Source: Lachnospiraceae bacterium (GTDB taxonomy: Bacteria; Bacillota; Clostridia; Lachnospirales; Lachnospiraceae). From it: DNA of 10,033 nucleotides. Under the pieces are notes generated by a model. It saw only the letters and a list, made by a program, of their open reading frames with translations. It was not told the DNA's origin and made no database searches. Positions 6,354 through 10,033 of the stretch are shown here, one piece after another. The first letter of the stretch is position 1, and every line of letters begins with the position of its first letter. A program made the translations under genes and the position numbers. The stretch is from positions 1 to 10,033 of the forward strand of contig JAFTXF010000165.1 of the NCBI GenBank assembly GCA_017461685.1, read 5' to 3'.

Positions 6354-9185
6354 CTAAATCTCTTCTAATAAATTTTCAAACTGTTCCATGCTCATCAGCA
6401 CTTTTCTGGGCTTCGTGCCTTCTTCCTCGCCGACAACACCGTGCTCGCACAATTGGTCCACAATACGTGCCGCTCTGTTAAAGCCTATCTTAAACACACG
6501 CTGCAGCATACCGATGGACGCCTTGTCCTTTTCGATAATAAAACGACCTGCATCTGCAAAAAGTGCATCCCTGTCGTCGCTGCGGGCACCGGCACCGCCG
6601 GAAGCATTGCCTGCACCTGCATTAAGATTATTAATCTGATTCTGAATCTCTTCCTGATATACATTGCCTAACTGCTGATTTTTCAGGTAGTCAACAACCG
6701 CTCCAACCTCCGCATCCGATACAAAAGAACCCTGTACTCGTACCGGCTTGCTGTAGCCCTGTGGGTAAAAGAGCATATCACCCTTACCCAAAAGCTTCTC
6801 TGCGCCGTTCATATCCAGTATGGTACGTGAATCCACACCGCTGGATACGGAAAACGCCACTCGGGATGGCATATTGGCCTTAATGAGACCTGTGATAACA
6901 TCTACAGAAGGTCTCTGAGTAGCAATAATCAAATGGATGCCTGCTGCTCTGGCAAGCTGTGCCAAACGACAGATCGACTCTTCTACCTCTCCCGGGGCCA
7001 CCATCATCAGGTCTGCAAGCTCGTCTACAATAATCACGATCTGCGGCAGCTTCTTCGGAAGATTTTCCTCACCCTTTGCTGCACGTTCATCGATTTTGGC
7101 ATTGTAGCCCTTCATATCACGTACATTGAGTTCTGCAAATTTTTCGTAGCGGCTCATCATTTCACTGACACCCCACTGAAGGGCTCCTGCGGCCTGCTTC
7201 GGATCTGTTACAACCGGAATTAACAAATGCGGTATACCGTTGTAGGAGCTAAGCTCAACTACCTTCGGGTCAATCATAATCAACTTGACTTCATCCGGAT
7301 GTGCCTTATACAAAATACTCATAATCAAAGTATTGATACAAACCGATTTACCGGAACCGGTAGAACCCGCAATCAGCATATGCGGCATCTTGGCAATATC
7401 CGATACCACAACCTTGCCGGCAATATCCTTACCTACCGCAAAAGCAATCTTGGACGGGAAACTCTGAAACTCCTGGGTCTCTATCAATTCCCGGAATGCA
7501 ACGGCGCTGTTTTCTTTATTCGGAACCTCAATACCGATGGCCGATTTGCCCGGTATCGGTGCTTCAATACGAATGTCCGTTGCCGCCAGGTTTAATTTAA
7601 TATCATCCGATAAATTCACAATACGGGATACCTTTACCCCCTGCTCCGGCTGAAGCTCATAGCGGGTAACTGCCGGTCCCTGACTGATATCAGTAATGGT
7701 AACATTGACACCAAAGGTCTTTAAACACTCCTGTAATCTGCGGGCAGTCTCCTCTAAATGCTTCTGGCCGTCACGAGGATTGCTGCTCTTCCCCTTTTGC
7801 AAAAGACTGACCGGAGGAAATAAATAAGGCTTGGACGGCGATACTACGCTCTTTGTACTGCTGATAGTCTGCTTCTCTGCAGGCTTGGCCACAGGACGTG
7901 TATCACGTTCGGCTTTTGAAGCTTCCACCAGCTTCATCTGTGGCTGCTCATTAGAATAGGTCAGTTCCACCGGAGCCTGTCCGCCGACAGGTGCCTCTGT
8001 TTCTGTTTCCTCTTCATCCCACAAGTCCTCCTGTGCCGCTGTATGTACAGGTGCCTGATAAGCAGGCTCCTTCTTTGACGGTTCTAAAGACACAAAATTA
8101 ATACGTTCTCTTGTATGATAAGCAGTCTTCGGTCTGAGTTCATGCAGTTCGTCCGTTTCCGGAAGTGCCTGTGCAGCAACTGTTTCTGCCCCCTGTGCCG
8201 CTTCTGTTCTTGTCGGATGTGCTGCAGCACTGCCTGATGACTTTGTAAATACATTCTGTATAATGGCAGCAGAAGACGCTTCCTCTGCCTCCTGTGCAGA
8301 AGAAATATCCTGACCTCTGTCCTGTCCCGTCTCTTCCAGACTCTGTGCCGGTTCTTCATCCATTTCCTTACCGCCCAGCTTGGAAAAAATAGAATTAAAA
8401 TTAATTCCTGTCACCTTGCGGTTTCTATCATGTACCGGTTCTCCGGAATTTAGCTGTTCCTCTTTTAACTTCAACTGCTCGTAGCGTTCCTCTTCTCTGA
8501 GCTTCGCCCGCTCAGCAGCGTACTCTCGCATCCCCTGAGCATCTGTTCTGGCCTTATTCACAACGGCACGGCCGGTTTTCTGCACGCCCCTTACAAAAGA
8601 TCTCTCTGTAATCAGCACGATGCAGATAATCATCAGCACCAGCAATATCAGCACACTGCCCCATACTGCAAAAAGACTGTTCAACAAATACGCTAAGGAA
8701 CCGCCAAACACACCGCCGCCGTTTAAATGTGTAACGCTATTCTTGTAAAAAGCGGTTATAGCATAACTGTCCATGTCTGCCAGCCTGCCGGCAAAGAGCT
8801 CGCACACGGCACATAAAGTCAGGTATAAAATACTGCCGGCTGCCACCTTACGCCGTACTGACGGATGCCCCTTATTTATCCAGCTGAATAAAAATACCAC
8901 GAACAATAAGGCCGGCATAATATAAGCCATCAGTCCAAACAGACCAAACATAATATTCTTAAAAAATACACCGATTGGTCCTACGAGATTGAAATTACAT
9001 AAAAACAAGAAAACCATAAAAGCAAACAGCACAATAAGGCCCACCTCATACCAAAGCTCCATATCCTGCTTATTGGCGGTCTTTGGCACTGCAGTGGTAT
9101 TTCCGGCAGTCTTGCGCGCTGTTGTGGTTCTCCCGGTTGTCTTCGTATTGCGTCTGCTTTTGTTTGTACTATTACTTTTGGTCAT
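6354..9185 (-). CDS. DNA translocase of the FtsK/SpoIIIE family
   Basis: A membrane-anchored, septum-located DNA pump that moves chromosome out of the closing division (and, in spore formers, sporulation) septum. The 943 residues run as: a basic Thr/Lys-rich tail (1-40); about four transmembrane helices (roughly 46-65, 80-102, 114-133, 164-193); a basic then Glu/Ala/Gln-rich low-complexity linker (~195-465); the FtsK alpha/beta motor with Walker A GSTGSGKS (607-614) and Walker B IVIIVDE (D721); and a C-terminal winged-helix gamma domain (~874-935) with the DNA-reading helix region NRAARIVDQL. It is longer than B. subtilis SpoIIIE (about 790) mainly through the linker. ATG with AAAGGTGA SD. 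The adjacent upstream tepA matches the Bacillus spoIIIE locus, which favours SpoIIIE over a second FtsK paralogue, but sequence alone does not decide; hence no symbol. Confidence 0.96.
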   Translation of the reverse strand: MTKSNSTNKSRRNTKTTGRTTTARKTAGNTTAVPKTANKQDMELWYEVGLIVLFAFMVFLFLCNFNLVGPIGVFFKNIMFGLFGLMAYIMPALLFVVFLFSWINKGHPSVRRKVAAGSILYLTLCAVCELFAGRLADMDSYAITAFYKNSVTHLNGGGVFGGSLAYLLNSLFAVWGSVLILLVLMIICIVLITERSFVRGVQKTGRAVVNKARTDAQGMREYAAERAKLREEERYEQLKLKEEQLNSGEPVHDRNRKVTGINFNSIFSKLGGKEMDEEPAQSLEETGQDRGQDISSAQEAEEASSAAIIQNVFTKSSGSAAAHPTRTEAAQGAETVAAQALPETDELHELRPKTAYHTRERINFVSLEPSKKEPAYQAPVHTAAQEDLWDEEETETEAPVGGQAPVELTYSNEQPQMKLVEASKAERDTRPVAKPAEKQTISSTKSVVSPSKPYLFPPVSLLQKGKSSNPRDGQKHLEETARRLQECLKTFGVNVTITDISQGPAVTRYELQPEQGVKVSRIVNLSDDIKLNLAATDIRIEAPIPGKSAIGIEVPNKENSAVAFRELIETQEFQSFPSKIAFAVGKDIAGKVVVSDIAKMPHMLIAGSTGSGKSVCINTLIMSILYKAHPDEVKLIMIDPKVVELSSYNGIPHLLIPVVTDPKQAAGALQWGVSEMMSRYEKFAELNVRDMKGYNAKIDERAAKGEENLPKKLPQIVIIVDELADLMMVAPGEVEESICRLAQLARAAGIHLIIATQRPSVDVITGLIKANMPSRVAFSVSSGVDSRTILDMNGAEKLLGKGDMLFYPQGYSKPVRVQGSFVSDAEVGAVVDYLKNQQLGNVYQEEIQNQINNLNAGAGNASGGAGARSDDRDALFADAGRFIIEKDKASIGMLQRVFKIGFNRAARIVDQLCEHGVVGEEEGTKPRKVLMSMEQFENLLEEI

Positions 9186-9380
9186 AAATCACTTCACCTT
9201 TCCTATCACTGCTCCTTTACAAGGGCATGATAAGCCATGTTGTATTTATCTTACCACAAAGTAATATTTTTGTCATCGGTAATTATGCAGGAAATTTATT
9301 TTTACCTTCTCTCCCTGCAGTACATAAGCTCCCTGCCGGCCGCCTGCACAAACCAAGCTTTTAAATCAACCTATGCTCTT
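9186..9380. other. Longest intergenic region (tepA to spoIIIE/ftsK)
   Basis: The 195 bp hold the promoter described separately and a short leader with the SD. They also contain a 6-bp inverted repeat, TGCAGG (9286-9291) and CCTGCA (9314-9319), around a 22-nt loop; the loop is too long and lacks a T-run in the right place for a rho-independent terminator. In Bacillus a small gene (ylzJ) lies here; I see no credible small ORF in this gap. Confidence 0.5.
9248..9276 (-). promoter_or_regulatory. Sigma-A-type promoter for the spoIIIE/ftsK gene and downstream operon
   Basis: On the minus strand ATGACA (9271-9276, 5/6 match to TTGACA) and TAAGAT (9248-9253, 4/6) are separated by exactly 17 nt. The -10 is preceded by TGG, giving an extended -10. 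Transcription would begin near 9241, with a leader of about 55 nt before the ATG at 9185. It is the best promoter-like sequence I saw in the window and lies in its longest intergenic gap. Confidence 0.6.
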
Positions 9381-10033
9381 CTATTTATCTTTTCGTGCTC
9401 CAATCATTTCATGCAGCTTGCATATAGCCTCTTTAATACCGCCTACTTCATCGATGATGCCTTCATCCACACATTCTTTTCCCACTAAAATAGTCCCCAC
9501 ATCCTTGGTTAACATCGTTGTTTCCATCATCAGCGCCTCTAATCTCTCCTCGGATATATCGCAATGACTGCTTACAAAACCGGTAATGCGATTTTGAATC
9601 TGTTTAAAATAATCAAAAGTCTGGCGTACACCAATTACCATACCGTTCATACGCACCGGATGAATGACCATAGTGCCTGTCGGAACAATAAAGGAATAAT
9701 CGCAGCTGACTGCAATAGGCACCCCTATAGAATGGGAACCTCCCAGTACCAATGAAACAGTAGGCTTACTAAGACTTGCCAACATTTCCGCAATGGCAAG
9801 ACCTGCTTCTACATCGCCTCCCATAGTATTTAACAATACAAGTACACCGTCTATATCCTCGCTGTCTTCAATCGCTGCAAGTCCCGGAAGCACATGCTCG
9901 TATTTTGTCGTTTTGCTGTTATTGCCCAGAACATCATGTCCCTCAATTTCACCGATGATTGTAATCAGATGTAGATGCTCTTTCTCTTTATTTTCATTTA
10001 AAAGTAACTGGCCGGACTGTTCAATGCGGTTAT
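9381..10033 (-). CDS. tepA: ClpP-like serine protease TepA (YmfB family), 5' end missing at window edge
   Basis: The frame runs from the right edge of the window to a TAG at 9381-9383: 216 visible residues, with the N-terminus outside. It belongs to the ClpP/crotonase-fold serine peptidases and is strikingly like B. subtilis TepA (YmfB), linked to protein translocation and spore protein handling. Numbering from the first visible codon: NKEKEHLHLITIIGEIEGH (14-32), TTKYEHVLPGLAAIE (41-55), LNTMGGDVEAGLAIAEML (67-84), the nucleophile motif GGSHSIG with Ser101, the IHPVR motif with His124, and a likely third triad residue around Asp177 in TKDVGT. A GTG at 9893 could serve as an internal start, but homology clearly continues upstream of it. 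It lies upstream of the SpoIIIE-type gene, the same order as in Bacillus. Confidence 0.93.
   Translation of the reverse strand, partial: NRIEQSGQLLLNENKEKEHLHLITIIGEIEGHDVLGNNSKTTKYEHVLPGLAAIEDSEDIDGVLVLLNTMGGDVEAGLAIAEMLASLSKPTVSLVLGGSHSIGVPIAVSCDYSFIVPTGTMVIHPVRMNGMVIGVRQTFDYFKQIQNRITGFVSSHCDISEERLEALMMETTMLTKDVGTILVGKECVDEGIIDEVGGIKEAICKLHEMIGARKDK

Noticed and set aside
8084..8359. Minus-strand alternative frame of 91 codons inside the spoIIIE/ftsK linker
   Set aside because: It overlaps the main reading frame in a low-complexity region; the Arg/His/Gln-rich product is typical of out-of-frame translation of such DNA.
9286..9319. TGCAGG/CCTGCA inverted repeat as a tepA terminator
   Set aside because: A 6-bp stem with a 22-nt loop and no following T-run on the minus strand does not fit a rho-independent terminator.

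Overview
All genes in this window lie on the minus strand. They are tightly packed, with strong AGGAGG-type ribosome binding sites. The gene set (TepA-like Clp protease, SpoIIIE/FtsK translocase, formate-tetrahydrofolate ligase, FolD, zinc-ribbon membrane proteins, RlmH) points to a Firmicutes chromosome, most likely a spore-forming or formerly spore-forming Clostridia such as a Lachnospiraceae member. That placement is inferred from gene content and protein style; no rRNA or marker search was possible.

In the direction of transcription (high to low coordinates): (1) a tepA gene cut by the right edge; (2) a 195-bp intergenic region with a good sigma-A-type promoter; (3) a 943-residue SpoIIIE/FtsK DNA translocase; (4) fhs and folD, two enzymes of tetrahydrofolate one-carbon metabolism; (5) two adjacent genes for zinc-ribbon membrane proteins, the first coupled to folD by an SD that overlaps the folD stop codon; (6) rlmH, the 23S rRNA methyltransferase; (7) 27 bp after rlmH, a gene cut by the left edge that encodes an N-terminal TIR domain followed by an NB-ARC/STAND ATPase.

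The order tepA-spoIIIE is as in Bacillus, and fhs-folD supply C1-tetrahydrofolate. I see no convincing rho-independent terminator between spoIIIE and the left edge, so long read-through transcripts are likely.

The notable item is the TIR-NB-ARC gene. It has the architecture of plant TNL immune receptors and of bacterial TIR-STAND anti-phage proteins. It sits directly after the 3' end of rlmH, the position that SCC-type elements use as their attachment site in staphylococci. The rest of the window is ordinary core genome. No tRNA, rRNA, CRISPR array, insertion sequence or recombinase gene is visible.
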